A DNA stretch of 64,000 nt. It comes from Marinobacter sp. EhC06 (GTDB taxonomy: Bacteria; Pseudomonadota; Gammaproteobacteria; Pseudomonadales; Oleiphilaceae). Positions 42,939 through 52,005 of this stretch are shown piece after piece. The stretch covers positions 62,001 through 126,000 of the forward strand of contig NZ_LXYO01000023.1 in assembly GCF_001650915.1 (NCBI RefSeq), in the 5' to 3' direction. Every line of letters starts with the position of its first letter. Positions within the stretch are counted from its first letter, which is position 1. The translations under genes were made by a program, and so were the position numbers. Below the pieces are notes generated by a model. The model searched no databases, was not told where the DNA came from, and saw only the letters and a list, made by a program, of their open reading frames with translations.

Positions 42939-43967
42939 ATGAGCAGCATGAGCAAGTTCAAAAAACTGGCCGGAATTTCAGCGTTCGCGTTCGCTGCGAT
43001 GACCATGGCGAACTCTGTCAACGCCGCTAACTGGCGCTATGCACACGAGGAATACGAAGGCGACGTCCAGGATGTATTCGCATACAAGTTCAAGGAATAC
43101 ATCGAGGAAAATTCCGACCACACCCTGCAGGTCTATCGCTTCGGCGAGCTGGGTGAGTCCGACGACATCATGGAACAGACCCAGGCGGGCATCCTCAACT
43201 TCGTTAACCAGTCTCCCGGCTTTACCGGTTCCCTGATTCCCGAAGCCCAGATCTTCTTTATCCCCTACCTGATGCCGACCGACATGGACACGGTTATCGA
43301 GTTCTTCCGGGAAAGTGAAGCCATTAACGAGGACTTCCCCAAGCTCTACGCGGAAAAAGGCCTCGAGCTCCTGAAGATGTACCCGGAAGGGGAAATGGTT
43401 GTGACCGTGGACGAGAAGGTCACCAAGCCAGAGGACTTCAACAACAAGAAGATCCGGGTCATGACCAACCCGCTTCTGTCCGAGACCTACTCTGCCTTTG
43501 GCGCTACACCGACCCCGCTGCCTTGGGGTGAAGTGTACGGCGCTCTGCAGACCAATATGATCCAGGGTCAGGAAAACCCCATTTTCTGGATCGAGTCCGG
43601 CGGTCTGTACGAAGTGTCTCCGAACCTCGTCTTTACCAAGCACGGCTGGTTCACCACCGCCATGATGGCCAACCAGGATTTCTACGAAGGCCTGTCTGAC
43701 GAAGACAAGAAGCTGGTGCAGGACGCCGCCGACTTCGCCTTTGAAGAAATCATCGTGCACATCGATGGTCTTGCCGACGAGGCCCTGGCCAAGATCCAGA
43801 AGGCCAGCGATGAGGTCACCGTTACCCGCCTGACCGACGAACAGATCGAAGCCTTCAAGGCCCGCGCGCCGCAGGTGGAAGAGAAGTTCATCGAAATGAC
43901 TGGCGAGAGCGGTAAGGAACTGCTGAACCAGTTCAAGGAAGACCTGAAAGAAGTTCAGAACAACTGA
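42939..43967 (+). CDS. teaA: Ectoine/hydroxyectoine TRAP transporter, periplasmic binding protein
   Basis: 342 residues from the ATG at 42939 (GGAG eight bases upstream). Signal peptide about 1-29, ending SVNAAN. The mature sequence opens NWRYAHEEYEGDVQDVFA and continues with YRFGELGESDDIMEQTQ, FVNQSPGFTGSLIP and ENPIFWIESGGLYEVSPN, which closely follow the Halomonas elongata TeaA sequence as I remember it, including its ligand-binding Trp, Phe and Asn-rich segments. TeaA binds ectoine with high affinity and delivers it to TeaBC. First gene of teaABCD. In a halophile, the system recovers leaked ectoine and imports it as an osmoprotectant. Confidence 0.9.
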   Translation: MSSMSKFKKLAGISAFAFAAMTMANSVNAANWRYAHEEYEGDVQDVFAYKFKEYIEENSDHTLQVYRFGELGESDDIMEQTQAGILNFVNQSPGFTGSLIPEAQIFFIPYLMPTDMDTVIEFFRESEAINEDFPKLYAEKGLELLKMYPEGEMVVTVDEKVTKPEDFNNKKIRVMTNPLLSETYSAFGATPTPLPWGEVYGALQTNMIQGQENPIFWIESGGLYEVSPNLVFTKHGWFTTAMMANQDFYEGLSDEDKKLVQDAADFAFEEIIVHIDGLADEALAKIQKASDEVTVTRLTDEQIEAFKARAPQVEEKFIEMTGESGKELLNQFKEDLKEVQNN

Positions 43968-43981
43968 ACCTGAAGGGACCA

Positions 43982-44007
43982 TTCCCGCCGGCCAATGCCG
44001 GCGGGAA
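43982..44007 (+). promoter_or_regulatory. Intercistronic hairpin between teaA and teaB
   Basis: Perfect 11-bp stem TTCCCGCCGGC / GCCGGCGGGAA with loop CAAT, 15 bases after the teaA stop. No T-run follows, so it is not a simple terminator. A hairpin here could stabilise the teaA mRNA and favour excess binding protein over permease, as is usual in binding-protein operons; that is inference. Confidence 0.65.
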
Positions 44008-44075
44008 GCTGTACTAACCCCGCCCCGCCGGGGACTTCCTACCGGCCGGGAGCGACATTCTCTGGAGCAAACCCC

Positions 44076-44669
44076 ATGTCCGAGAATTCCCCGGATCTTG
44101 AAGACGATACCGGCATCTACGAGTCCGGCCTGCCCGGATTTCTGGGAACCATCGATGAAATAATTGCCAAGGTCGAGGCATTCATGCTGGCCGTTGGCGT
44201 CATCCTGATGGCAATCAATACCTGTGTGAATGTTATTGCGCGGTATGTTTTCGGCGAAGGCCTTTTCTTCTCCGGTGAAATCAACCGGATTCTCATTATC
44301 CTGATCACCTTTGCCGGCATCGGCTATGCGGCGCGCCATGGCAGGCACATCCGGATGTCTGCAATTTACGACGCCATTCCGGTCAAGGGGCGAAAAGTGC
44401 TGATGATCATCATCGCCCTCTTCACCTCGGTGGTCATGTTCTTCCTCTGCTATCACTCGTTCGAATATATCCAGACCCTGTACAGCCGAGGCCGCATTCT
44501 GCCTGCCTTGGGTTTCGAAATCTGGTGGATATATATCTGGGTGCCGATCGGCTTTGCCATTACGGGAATTCAATACTTCCTCACGGCCATCAAGAACTTC
44601 ACCAGTAAGGACGTGTACCTTTCTACCGGGGTTGTAGACGGTTACGCGGATACCGAATCGGAAGTATGA
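44076..44669 (+). CDS. teaB: Ectoine TRAP transporter, small permease
   Basis: 197 residues from the ATG at 44076 (TGGAGC upstream). Four membrane helices, DctQ family; conserved segments RYVFGEGLFFSGEINRILI and AARHGRHIRMSAIYD. Partners with TeaC for Na+-driven ectoine uptake. Separated from teaA by 108 bases with a hairpin and 35 bases from teaC. Confidence 0.9.
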   Translation: MSENSPDLEDDTGIYESGLPGFLGTIDEIIAKVEAFMLAVGVILMAINTCVNVIARYVFGEGLFFSGEINRILIILITFAGIGYAARHGRHIRMSAIYDAIPVKGRKVLMIIIALFTSVVMFFLCYHSFEYIQTLYSRGRILPALGFEIWWIYIWVPIGFAITGIQYFLTAIKNFTSKDVYLSTGVVDGYADTESEV

Positions 44670-44704
44670 ACCCTGCAGCTGACATTAAGGAAGGATAAGA
44701 AATC

Positions 44705-45988
44705 ATGGCAACTATAATGATGTTGATCATGATCGGGTTGTTGCTGCTGGGCTTCCCGATGATGATTCCACTGATCACCGGCGCCGTGGTCGGCTTTGTG
44801 ATGATGTTTGATGGCTTCGGCCAAATGGGTACCTTCGTCCAGCAGATGATGGGTGGTATCCGGCCCGCCTCTCTCATTGCCGTCCCCATGTTTATTCTCG
44901 CCGCGGACATCATGACCCGCGGTCAATCCGCTGACCGCTTGATCAACATGGTCATGGCGTTCATCGGCCACGTGAAAGGCGGTCTGGCGATAAGTACCGC
45001 CACCTCCTGCACCCTTTTCGGTGCCGTATCAGGTTCTACCCAGGCAACGGTAGTGGCTGTTGGCTCGCCCCTGCGGCCAAAACTCCTCAAAGCCGGCTAC
45101 TCGGATTCGTTTTCGCTCGCACTGATTATCAACTCCAGCGACATTGCCTTTTTGATACCCCCGAGCATCGGTTTCATTATCTACGGGGTTATCTCCGAGA
45201 CGTCCATTGCGGAACTGTTCATTGCGGGTATCGGGCCGGGCATCATGATTCTGCTGATGTTCTCGATCTATTGCCTGATCTATGCTCGCGTCAACGACCT
45301 CCCAACCGAGGAGAAGGCGACCTGGGGTCAGCGAGCGGTAGCCATGCGTGAGGCTCTGTGGCCCCTGTTCTTCCCGGTCATTATCGTCGGCGGAATATAC
45401 GGGGGTATCTTCAGCCCGACAGAAGCGGCGGCCGTCTGCGTGCTCTACGCCTTCCTGCTTGAATTCGTGGTGTTCCGGTCACTCAAACTTGCCGACATAT
45501 ATCGTATCGCCAAGTCCACCGGTTTGATCACTGCGGTCGTATTTATTCTCGTCGCCGTGGGCACCGGCTTCTCCTGGATTATTTCCTTTGCCCAGATTCC
45601 CCAGGCTATCCTGGACGCAGTCGGAATCAGCGACATGGGCCCGATCGGCGTGATGATTACCATCTGTATCGCTTTCTTTATTGCCTGCATGTTCGTTGAC
45701 CCGATCGTGGTAATTCTTGTTCTGACGCCAATTTTTGCACCAGCCATAGAAGCCTCGGGCATCGACCCGGTACTGGTCGGCGTTCTCATTACACTGCAGG
45801 TAGCCATCGGCTCGGCAACTCCGCCGTTCGGCTGCGACATCTTTACCGCCATCGCGATATTCAAGCGCCCCTATCTTGAGGTTATTCGCGGCACGCCGCC
45901 GTTCGTAATCATGCTGATAGCCGCTGCCGGGCTATTGATTGCGTTCCCACAAATTGCGTTGTTCCTGCGCGACGTGGCCTTCAGGTGA
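44705..45988 (+). CDS. teaC: Ectoine TRAP transporter, large permease
   Basis: 427 residues, about 12 membrane segments, DctM family. Conserved parts include GGIRPASLIAVPMFILAADIM, the GAVSGSTQATVVAVG scissor region (only part quoted) and IGSATPPFGCDIF near the C-terminal part. It is the translocating subunit. AAGGAAGGA lies 11 bases before the ATG. Followed after 38 bases by teaD. Confidence 0.92.
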   Translation: MATIMMLIMIGLLLLGFPMMIPLITGAVVGFVMMFDGFGQMGTFVQQMMGGIRPASLIAVPMFILAADIMTRGQSADRLINMVMAFIGHVKGGLAISTATSCTLFGAVSGSTQATVVAVGSPLRPKLLKAGYSDSFSLALIINSSDIAFLIPPSIGFIIYGVISETSIAELFIAGIGPGIMILLMFSIYCLIYARVNDLPTEEKATWGQRAVAMREALWPLFFPVIIVGGIYGGIFSPTEAAAVCVLYAFLLEFVVFRSLKLADIYRIAKSTGLITAVVFILVAVGTGFSWIISFAQIPQAILDAVGISDMGPIGVMITICIAFFIACMFVDPIVVILVLTPIFAPAIEASGIDPVLVGVLITLQVAIGSATPPFGCDIFTAIAIFKRPYLEVIRGTPPFVIMLIAAAGLLIAFPQIALFLRDVAFR

Positions 45989-46026
45989 TCTGACCACCCT
46001 GAAGGGTGAATACAAAGGAGAGCGAC

Positions 46027-46467
46027 ATGTTCAAACGGATTCTGGTGGCAGTAGACGGCTCGATGACCTCCTTCGATGCTCTGACCAAGGCCATAGAGTT
46101 GCAAAAACTGACCGACGCAGAGATTTACCTCCTCTGCGTTTACAAGCACCACAGCCTGTTCGAGGCGTCACTGTCGATAGGCCGCCCGGATGACATGGAT
46201 ATTCCGGACAAGGTGTTATCGGAATACGCCAAAGAGGTGGTCAATCATGCCAAGGAACTGGCCAAGGAACGCGGCGCCACTCACGTGAGGGGCTTCGTAA
46301 AGGCTGGCAGGCCCTCAAGAGTTATCATCGATTTTGCCAAAGACAAGGGCGCAGACCTGATTGTCGTGGGCACCAAGGGAACTCACAGCGACAAGGATGG
46401 CATGTTCCTTGGGAGTGTTTCCCACCGGGTGGCTTCCAATGCCAAATGCCCGGTTCTGGTGGTGTAA
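46027..46467 (+). CDS. teaD: Universal stress protein associated with the ectoine transporter
   Basis: 146 residues from the ATG at 46027 (AAAGGAGAG upstream). UspA-type fold starting KRILVAVDGSMTS and ending CPVLVV. The ATP-loop reads GTKG followed by ten residues and GS, one residue longer than the usual GxxG-x9-GS. In Halomonas elongata TeaD is encoded next to teaABC and modulates transport, and the segment CVYKHHSLFEASLS also matches that type. Its stop is four bases from the convergent diguanylate cyclase gene, with no terminator between. Confidence 0.88.
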   Translation: MFKRILVAVDGSMTSFDALTKAIELQKLTDAEIYLLCVYKHHSLFEASLSIGRPDDMDIPDKVLSEYAKEVVNHAKELAKERGATHVRGFVKAGRPSRVIIDFAKDKGADLIVVGTKGTHSDKDGMFLGSVSHRVASNAKCPVLVV

Positions 46468-46471
46468 CCGT

Positions 46472-48733
46472 CTAACCAGAGACTTCAACCCGATTACGGC
46501 CGGCTTCCTTGGCGCGATAGAGCGCCTTGTCGGCCAGGGTCAGAATTTGTAACGGTTTCTCACCGTTGTCGGGCCAGTTGGCAACACCCACCGAAACCGT
46601 GAGCATCCCAAGATCCCGTTCCCGATGGATAATTGGCACAGCCCGGACTGCTTCACACAGCTGGTTCGCTTTGTCCCTGGCGTCGTCCGATGTTGCTCCG
46701 GGCATGACCACCACAAACTCCTCACCGCCATATCGGCAAACAATGTCACTCTCCCGGAACTGCTTCTGCAGAATGCCAGCGACTATCTTCAGGGCGTCGT
46801 CTCCGGCTTCGTGGCCGTGGGTATCGTTGAACCGCTTGAAGTGATCTATATCGACAATCAGCAGGGATAGCGGCAGGTCGTTGCGCTGTGCGACAGCGCT
46901 TTCATGCTCGAAAAGCTGATCGAAGTAGCGACGATTTTTCAGACCGGTGAGACCATCCTCGTAGGAAAATTTCTGCAACTCTTCCCGCAGGGCAATACTG
47001 GAGAGGGTGATACTGATTCTCTGAATCGCCTGATCCAGCGCCGCAAGCAGACGGGCCGAACCATACTCGCTCTCTGCCTTACCGAAAACGCCATCTCCCT
47101 CCAGCAGAAGAATGCCTTCGGTTACGTTGCCCGCACTGGCCGACTCCACATTCACCCAGAAGCAAAGTGTGGCATTCTCAGTTTCTCTATCGCCCCCTTC
47201 AGCCCCCTGCCACTGTCTGAGTTGCGGCAACCTGGAGGGTTCCGGGAGGCCTTTGCGGGCGTCCAGCAGCACTGGCAACGGGACCGGGCGGCTGAAACCC
47301 CAAACAGCGACCCGATCATACCGGTCGCCTGAGCCCCTTTGATAGAAGGCACCTTTGAGTGGGCTGCAGATATCCGGGAGCGCCCGGACAAGCAGCGCGA
47401 ACGCCTGCTTCAGGCCCAGACAGTCCTGTAGTTCGGTAATCACGTCGCCCAGAATCCGGTTTTTCTCGTTTTCAAAGGTCAGCATCCGGACCCGCGCCTG
47501 CTCACGCCGGGCCAGGGCCTCCGCCTTGGCGGTACGTTCGGCTACCTTTTCTTCCAGTGACACGTTCAGCCGCTTGAGGGCCTCCTGGGTTCCCGCGTAG
47601 TGCCATAGTGAAATAACAACCACAGCCAGAGAAAACAGGAGCATCCCCCAACTGACCGGAACCCGGCCCCAGGGAAGCACGCCATGAGCCACCGCCATAT
47701 CCACAATCAGCAGCACACAGAAAAAGCCGAATGCCAGCAGCAGAACCTGTTGCTCCCGCAGCATCCGACGGATACGACGCAACACCACGGCAAAAATGAT
47801 AACCAGAGAGGCAAGAAACAGGGCATCAAATGGCGGGAAAGTCGACGAGAGGTCAAACACTCCTGCCAGAGCTCCGAGCAGCGCACCCGTAAGGTATACA
47901 AGATGGACTTTCCAGATCAGGTTGATCACCCAGGGGCGATGATTGGTCAGCCATTGCTCGAGCAGCAGTGCCAAGGCCACCGGCAGCATGTAATAGGAAC
48001 CGGCGGCCAGGTAATCCCACATCAACGGCTGGTAGGCAATCAGCAGACTGGCCTGGCTTTCCGAGACCAGCATCAGGGCGGAAGCCAGTGTGAACAGCGA
48101 GATAGTCGCAAAGGTTTTCTTTTCTGCCTGCAGTAACGCAAAAATGATCGCCAGCAGCGCAATCAGGGTGGCGAAGCCTGCAATCACCAGGGCTTCCAGG
48201 GAATTCTTGAGGATGTACAACACCAGATCCGGATGGTCCATGATGGAGACTTCACCCCACAGACCGATATCCGTGTAGTTGGAGAAGATCCGGAAATACA
48301 CCGGCTTGCCTTCATAGTTCTCGGGAAGAACGATTTCATGCCAGGGCCAGCCCTCAAACCGGCCCCTACCCTGGGCATCAAACTCCCCATATTGGTAGAT
48401 TTTTTCACCCTCGACCCAGACCTGAACGATCAGATCGACACTGAAGATGTAGAGGACGGGCTCCTGCCACTCGCCGGTTGGCAGGGTTACCCGGAACCAG
48501 ACGTTTTCACGTCCTTCACGGCCGGGGGGATTGGAGGGGAAACCAATGCTTTGCCATTTTCCAGGTGCATCCTGCAACACCCACTCCGGAATACCGTCTT
48601 CGGTGAAAGGTGAGTCACCCCAGCGGTATTCCCAACCCTGGGTTACCGGCTGCGATGCTGCATGGGCCAAAGCGGGCATCAAGAGGGCCAGAAGCAGCGC
48701 GGTAATCAGGCGTAGCAGGCTAATCGATGGCAT
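46472..48733 (-). CDS. 7TM-receptor diguanylate cyclase (7TMR-DISM, GGDEF)
   Basis: 753 residues. Signal peptide 1-25 (LAHAASQP). An extracytoplasmic jelly-roll-like domain (about 30-185) with many Trp is followed by seven helices (about 190-385), then a coiled coil (KRLNVSLEEKVAERTAKAEAL), a GAF-like region (about 440-560), and a C-terminal GGDEF domain. GGEEF is at 669-673 and an I-site RESD at 660-663. The N-terminal part fits the 7TMR-DISM type that binds sugars or other ligands. It makes cyclic di-GMP in response to an external cue. Encoded back-to-back with teaD; no operon partner. Confidence 0.9.
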   Translation of the reverse strand: MPSISLLRLITALLLALLMPALAHAASQPVTQGWEYRWGDSPFTEDGIPEWVLQDAPGKWQSIGFPSNPPGREGRENVWFRVTLPTGEWQEPVLYIFSVDLIVQVWVEGEKIYQYGEFDAQGRGRFEGWPWHEIVLPENYEGKPVYFRIFSNYTDIGLWGEVSIMDHPDLVLYILKNSLEALVIAGFATLIALLAIIFALLQAEKKTFATISLFTLASALMLVSESQASLLIAYQPLMWDYLAAGSYYMLPVALALLLEQWLTNHRPWVINLIWKVHLVYLTGALLGALAGVFDLSSTFPPFDALFLASLVIIFAVVLRRIRRMLREQQVLLLAFGFFCVLLIVDMAVAHGVLPWGRVPVSWGMLLFSLAVVVISLWHYAGTQEALKRLNVSLEEKVAERTAKAEALARREQARVRMLTFENEKNRILGDVITELQDCLGLKQAFALLVRALPDICSPLKGAFYQRGSGDRYDRVAVWGFSRPVPLPVLLDARKGLPEPSRLPQLRQWQGAEGGDRETENATLCFWVNVESASAGNVTEGILLLEGDGVFGKAESEYGSARLLAALDQAIQRISITLSSIALREELQKFSYEDGLTGLKNRRYFDQLFEHESAVAQRNDLPLSLLIVDIDHFKRFNDTHGHEAGDDALKIVAGILQKQFRESDIVCRYGGEEFVVVMPGATSDDARDKANQLCEAVRAVPIIHRERDLGMLTVSVGVANWPDNGEKPLQILTLADKALYRAKEAGRNRVEVSG

Positions 48734-48809
48734 CAGGAAGGCAAACCTGCGTTTTGTAACGATCAGACCAGATTATAGCCCAGTCCCTGCGAAATCCAGA
48801 GGGCTGATG

Positions 48810-49118
48810 TCATTGCGGCTGTACCACCCATTCCGGGTCCTCAAACTCTCCAATGGGTTTGATGTCCACAAACGGCGCAGCACTGCGAATGATAGCGGCC
48901 ACCTCAGGGTTATGCTGCCCTTCCATGGCATCCCGCTGTTCCTTGCTTTCCCAGGAGGCGATGGCAATCAGGGTGTTGGGGTCGCCAATCTTGCGGTGCA
49001 GTTCAGTGCCCCGGGCCCCGGGCGCCTGCTGGATAATTTCGCTCGCTCTCACCCAGGCATCCGCGTATTCCTCGGCAGTATGGCCTTCCCGGATATGCAC
49101 TTCGAAAATAAACTTCAT
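48810..49118 (-). CDS. ABM-fold (antibiotic biosynthesis monooxygenase-like) protein
   Basis: 102 residues from the ATG at 49118, preceded by GGGAGGTCTC; the frame further upstream has no start in context. The chain KFIFEVHIREGHTAEEYADAW, LHRKIGDPNTLIAIASWE and the following dimeric ferredoxin-like fold suggest the ABM/YgiN superfamily. These proteins act as small monooxygenases or isomerases without cofactor, or as sensors. It lies 62 bases downstream of the polyamine-type permease on the same strand and could be its last cistron. Confidence 0.72.
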   Translation of the reverse strand: MKFIFEVHIREGHTAEEYADAWVRASEIIQQAPGARGTELHRKIGDPNTLIAIASWESKEQRDAMEGQHNPEVAAIIRSAAPFVDIKPIGEFEDPEWVVQPQ

Positions 49119-49180
49119 GAGACCTCCCGGCGACTGCCAGTTCAATCCGGTCGCGCATCCCGCGATTGCGGCGAACACCG

Positions 49181-50032
49181 TTAACGCGAGGAGCGGCCCA
49201 TCACCAGCAACGCCAATAGCGCAGAGCCCACCATCAGCAACAGTGCCACCGCATTGAGCACAGGCGTCGACCCTTCCCGGAGGCGATTGAACAGGGCCAC
49301 CGTCAGCGGTGTATCACTACCTGTCAGCATAACGGTGGTATTGAAGTTTTCAAATGACATCAGGAACGCCATGGCGGCCGCTCCGAAAATAGACGGCAAG
49401 AGCCAGGGCAGAGTCACGGTGAACCAGGCCACCAGTGGCGTGGCGCCCAGATTCAGGGCGGCTTCTTCCAGCTGGGGATCAAACTTGCGCAGGCGGGCCG
49501 CGATCACCAAAGTGCTCAGAGTCGCGATGAAGGTCACCTGCCCCATTACCACCAGAGTCATTCCGGGACGGAACAGATCCAGCTCGATTCCCCAGGCTGC
49601 CGAGATATCATTGGCCATGCCGCTGTAGAACACCAGTATGGACACCCCCAGAATGACACCGGGAATCACCAACGGCAGCAGCATGAGCAGGTACAGGAAT
49701 TCCTTGCCCCGGAACTGCACCCGTTCAAACAACACGGCATTAACACACCCCAGGGCAACACTCACCAGAGTCACCCAGAAAGCGATCTTGGCACTGACCC
49801 AGAGCGCCGTAAGCAGGCCATCGTCGTGGAAGAGTCCGGTACGGCCCTCGCTGCCATCTGCGAAATACCAGTCCAGGGTGAAGCCTTTCCATGGCAGTGA
49901 CGGGAAAGGCGCGTCGTTGAAAGCAAACACGGCCGTGACCAGCAGCGGCAAGGCCAGGTAAACGAAAAATGCCACCAGGTACGCCAGATAGAGGCTATCG
50001 AACAGACGGGACCGGGGTACGGAACGGATCAT
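49181..50032 (-). CDS. ABC transporter permease (PotC-type), first polyamine-like system
   Basis: 283 residues with about six membrane helices and the EAA-type loop (EEAALNLGATPLVAWFTVTLPWLLPS) that contacts the ATPase. MRLFDSLY-like start replaced by MIRSVPRSRLFDSLYLAYLV. Belongs to the spermidine/putrescine permease family. Last permease gene of a system ordered SBP-ATPase-permease-permease. Confidence 0.87.
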   Translation of the reverse strand: MIRSVPRSRLFDSLYLAYLVAFFVYLALPLLVTAVFAFNDAPFPSLPWKGFTLDWYFADGSEGRTGLFHDDGLLTALWVSAKIAFWVTLVSVALGCVNAVLFERVQFRGKEFLYLLMLLPLVIPGVILGVSILVFYSGMANDISAAWGIELDLFRPGMTLVVMGQVTFIATLSTLVIAARLRKFDPQLEEAALNLGATPLVAWFTVTLPWLLPSIFGAAAMAFLMSFENFNTTVMLTGSDTPLTVALFNRLREGSTPVLNAVALLLMVGSALLALLVMGRSSR

Positions 50033-50048
50033 GGCTTCACCCCCACCT

Positions 50049-50909
50049 TCACCCCATCACCTTGCGCAACGACTGACCGGAGATTTTCAGCCCGAGCCAG
50101 ACGATGACCGACGACAGTACCAGCAGCAGAACACCGAGTGCCGCGCCCTGTTCCCAGTTAAAACGGGTAATGAACTGGGTGAAGATCTGCTCGGTAAACC
50201 AGGCACTGTCCTTCCCGCCCATGAGCACCGGCGTCAGATAGCTGCCAAGAGTGAGCATGAACACCACGATGCAGCCGGAAACGATACCGGGCATGGCCCA
50301 GGGCACAACGATTTCGCGCAGCACGGTACCATGGCCGCCACCCAGGTCGTAGCCGGCTTCCACCAGGTTCTCATCCATGCCATCGAGGGTTGTCACCAGT
50401 GGCACCACCATGAACAGAAGGCCGTTGTAGACCAGGCCGATGATGACCGCGACGTCGTTGTAGAGCATTTCCACCGGCCCATCCACCCAGCCCAGTGCCT
50501 GTAGCCAGGAACTGAACAGACCGCTTTCACGCAACAGAATCATCCAGCCGTAAGTACGTACCAACTCACTGGCCCAGAACGGAATCAGGCAGGCCAGAAA
50601 CAGAATTCCTTTGGAGCGGCCCCTGGCAAGACGGGCAATGTACCAGGCAATGGGGAAGGCGATGATCAGCGTCAGAAAGGTGGTGAACAGCGACATCACC
50701 CCGGTGCGTACAAACGTCCGCCAATAATAGGACTCGGTAAAGAAATTCTGGTATTGCTCAATGCCCCAGGCAATGGTGTCCCAGCTTTCCCGGACCTGGA
50801 ACGATACCCGGAGCATTTGAAGGTGGGGCAAGAGCACCAGCAATACGATCCAGAGCAGGAACGGAGTGAGCAGCAACCAGAGGGATAAGCGACTGACCGA
50901 TGACCTCAC
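50049..50909 (-). CDS. ABC transporter permease (PotB-type), first polyamine-like system
   Basis: 286 residues with about six membrane helices; contains PFWASELVRTYGWMILLRESG and the EAA-type loop VEAGYDLGGGHGTVLREIVVPW. Starts with a four-base ATGA-type overlap with the ATPase gene and ends 16 bases before the second permease gene. Forms the channel with that protein. Confidence 0.87.
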   Translation of the reverse strand: MRSSVSRLSLWLLLTPFLLWIVLLVLLPHLQMLRVSFQVRESWDTIAWGIEQYQNFFTESYYWRTFVRTGVMSLFTTFLTLIIAFPIAWYIARLARGRSKGILFLACLIPFWASELVRTYGWMILLRESGLFSSWLQALGWVDGPVEMLYNDVAVIIGLVYNGLLFMVVPLVTTLDGMDENLVEAGYDLGGGHGTVLREIVVPWAMPGIVSGCIVVFMLTLGSYLTPVLMGGKDSAWFTEQIFTQFITRFNWEQGAALGVLLLVLSSVIVWLGLKISGQSLRKVMG

Positions 50910-52000
50910 AGACTGTCGGCTCCAAAGACCCTGGCCAGGGCCGGATTCCAGGCCAGACGGATTGAACTGTCGGCAGACAGCCTGGGTGCCGAGCCATCCT
51001 GAGGCAAGCGGGCGTATACCGGTTGCCCACAGTTCTCTGCCTCGACCCGGCTGTTGGCGCCATCGAACAGGGTGGTGCGTACGTTCGCCTGCATCGATGA
51101 GAAGCCGGCACTGAGCGCATCCCCAGAAAGCAGCAGGGATTCAGGCCGGATATACAGTTCGGCCCGATGGCCGGTTCGAAGGTTGTCCGATGCCACCCTG
51201 CCCTGAACCAGCACACCATCATCCAGACGGATTTCGGCCAGATCATCCCGCACGGACACCAGCTCTCCGGACAGGCGATTGTTATCGCCGACGAACCCGG
51301 CGACGAACGGCGTGGCCGGTTCCCGGTAAAGCTCCTCCGGTGGCGCCACCTGATCAAACCGGCCGTCCCGCATGACAGCCACCTGATCCGACATCACCAT
51401 GGCTTCCGACTGGTCGTGGGTGATATACACGAAGGTGGTTCCGAACTGTTTCTGGAGGTGTTTGAGCTCAACCTTCATCTGCTCACGGAGTTTCAGGTCG
51501 AGGGCGCCGAGGGGTTCGTCCAGCAGCAGTAGCGTGGGCTCCAGTACCAGGCAGCGTGCCAGGGCCACCCGCTGTCGCTGTCCGCCGGAAAGCTCCTGTG
51601 GGTTACGGTGCTCAAGATCTGGCAGGCCGACCTGCTCCAGCACCCGGGCAATGCGCTTACGGCGCTCTGCCAGCGGCATTCTCCGGCGCTTCAGCCCATA
51701 CCCGATGTTGTCACCGACCGTCATGGTGGGGAACAGGGCCAGATGCTGGAACACCATGTTCACAGGTCGACGGTTCGGTGGCACATCGTTCATGCGCTGG
51801 CCACGGATGTGGATATCACCTTCATCCGGCTTGTCGAACCCGGCCAGGAGTCGCAACAGGGTGGTTTTGCCGCAACCGGAGGGGCCAAGAATGGAGAAAA
51901 ACGTGCCCGCGGGCACGTCCAGGGACACGTGGTCCACCGCAGCATTGCTGCCAAAACGGCGGACCAGTCCCTCACAGAACAGGTCCGAATCCATTCCCAT
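50906..52000 (-). CDS. ABC transporter ATPase (PotA-type), first polyamine-like system
   Basis: 364 residues from the ATG at 52000 (an ATG at 51994 is equally possible). Walker [10 protein letters not shown], signature LSGGQRQRVALARCL, Walker [13 protein letters not shown], and a C-terminal TOBE region from about 270. Lies five bases after the binding-protein gene. Family assignment good; substrate is not fixed by sequence and could be putrescine, spermidine or an opine-like compound. Confidence 0.88.
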   Translation of the reverse strand: MGMDSDLFCEGLVRRFGSNAAVDHVSLDVPAGTFFSILGPSGCGKTTLLRLLAGFDKPDEGDIHIRGQRMNDVPPNRRPVNMVFQHLALFPTMTVGDNIGYGLKRRRMPLAERRKRIARVLEQVGLPDLEHRNPQELSGGQRQRVALARCLVLEPTLLLLDEPLGALDLKLREQMKVELKHLQKQFGTTFVYITHDQSEAMVMSDQVAVMRDGRFDQVAPPEELYREPATPFVAGFVGDNNRLSGELVSVRDDLAEIRLDDGVLVQGRVASDNLRTGHRAELYIRPESLLLSGDALSAGFSSMQANVRTTLFDGANSRVEAENCGQPVYARLPQDGSAPRLSADSSIRLAWNPALARVFGADSL

Positions 52001-52005
52001 GGGGA

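Noticed and set aside
42978..44573. Minus-strand frame (531 codons) covering teaA and teaB
   Set aside because: Runs through two genes and the hairpin between them, and has no protein features.
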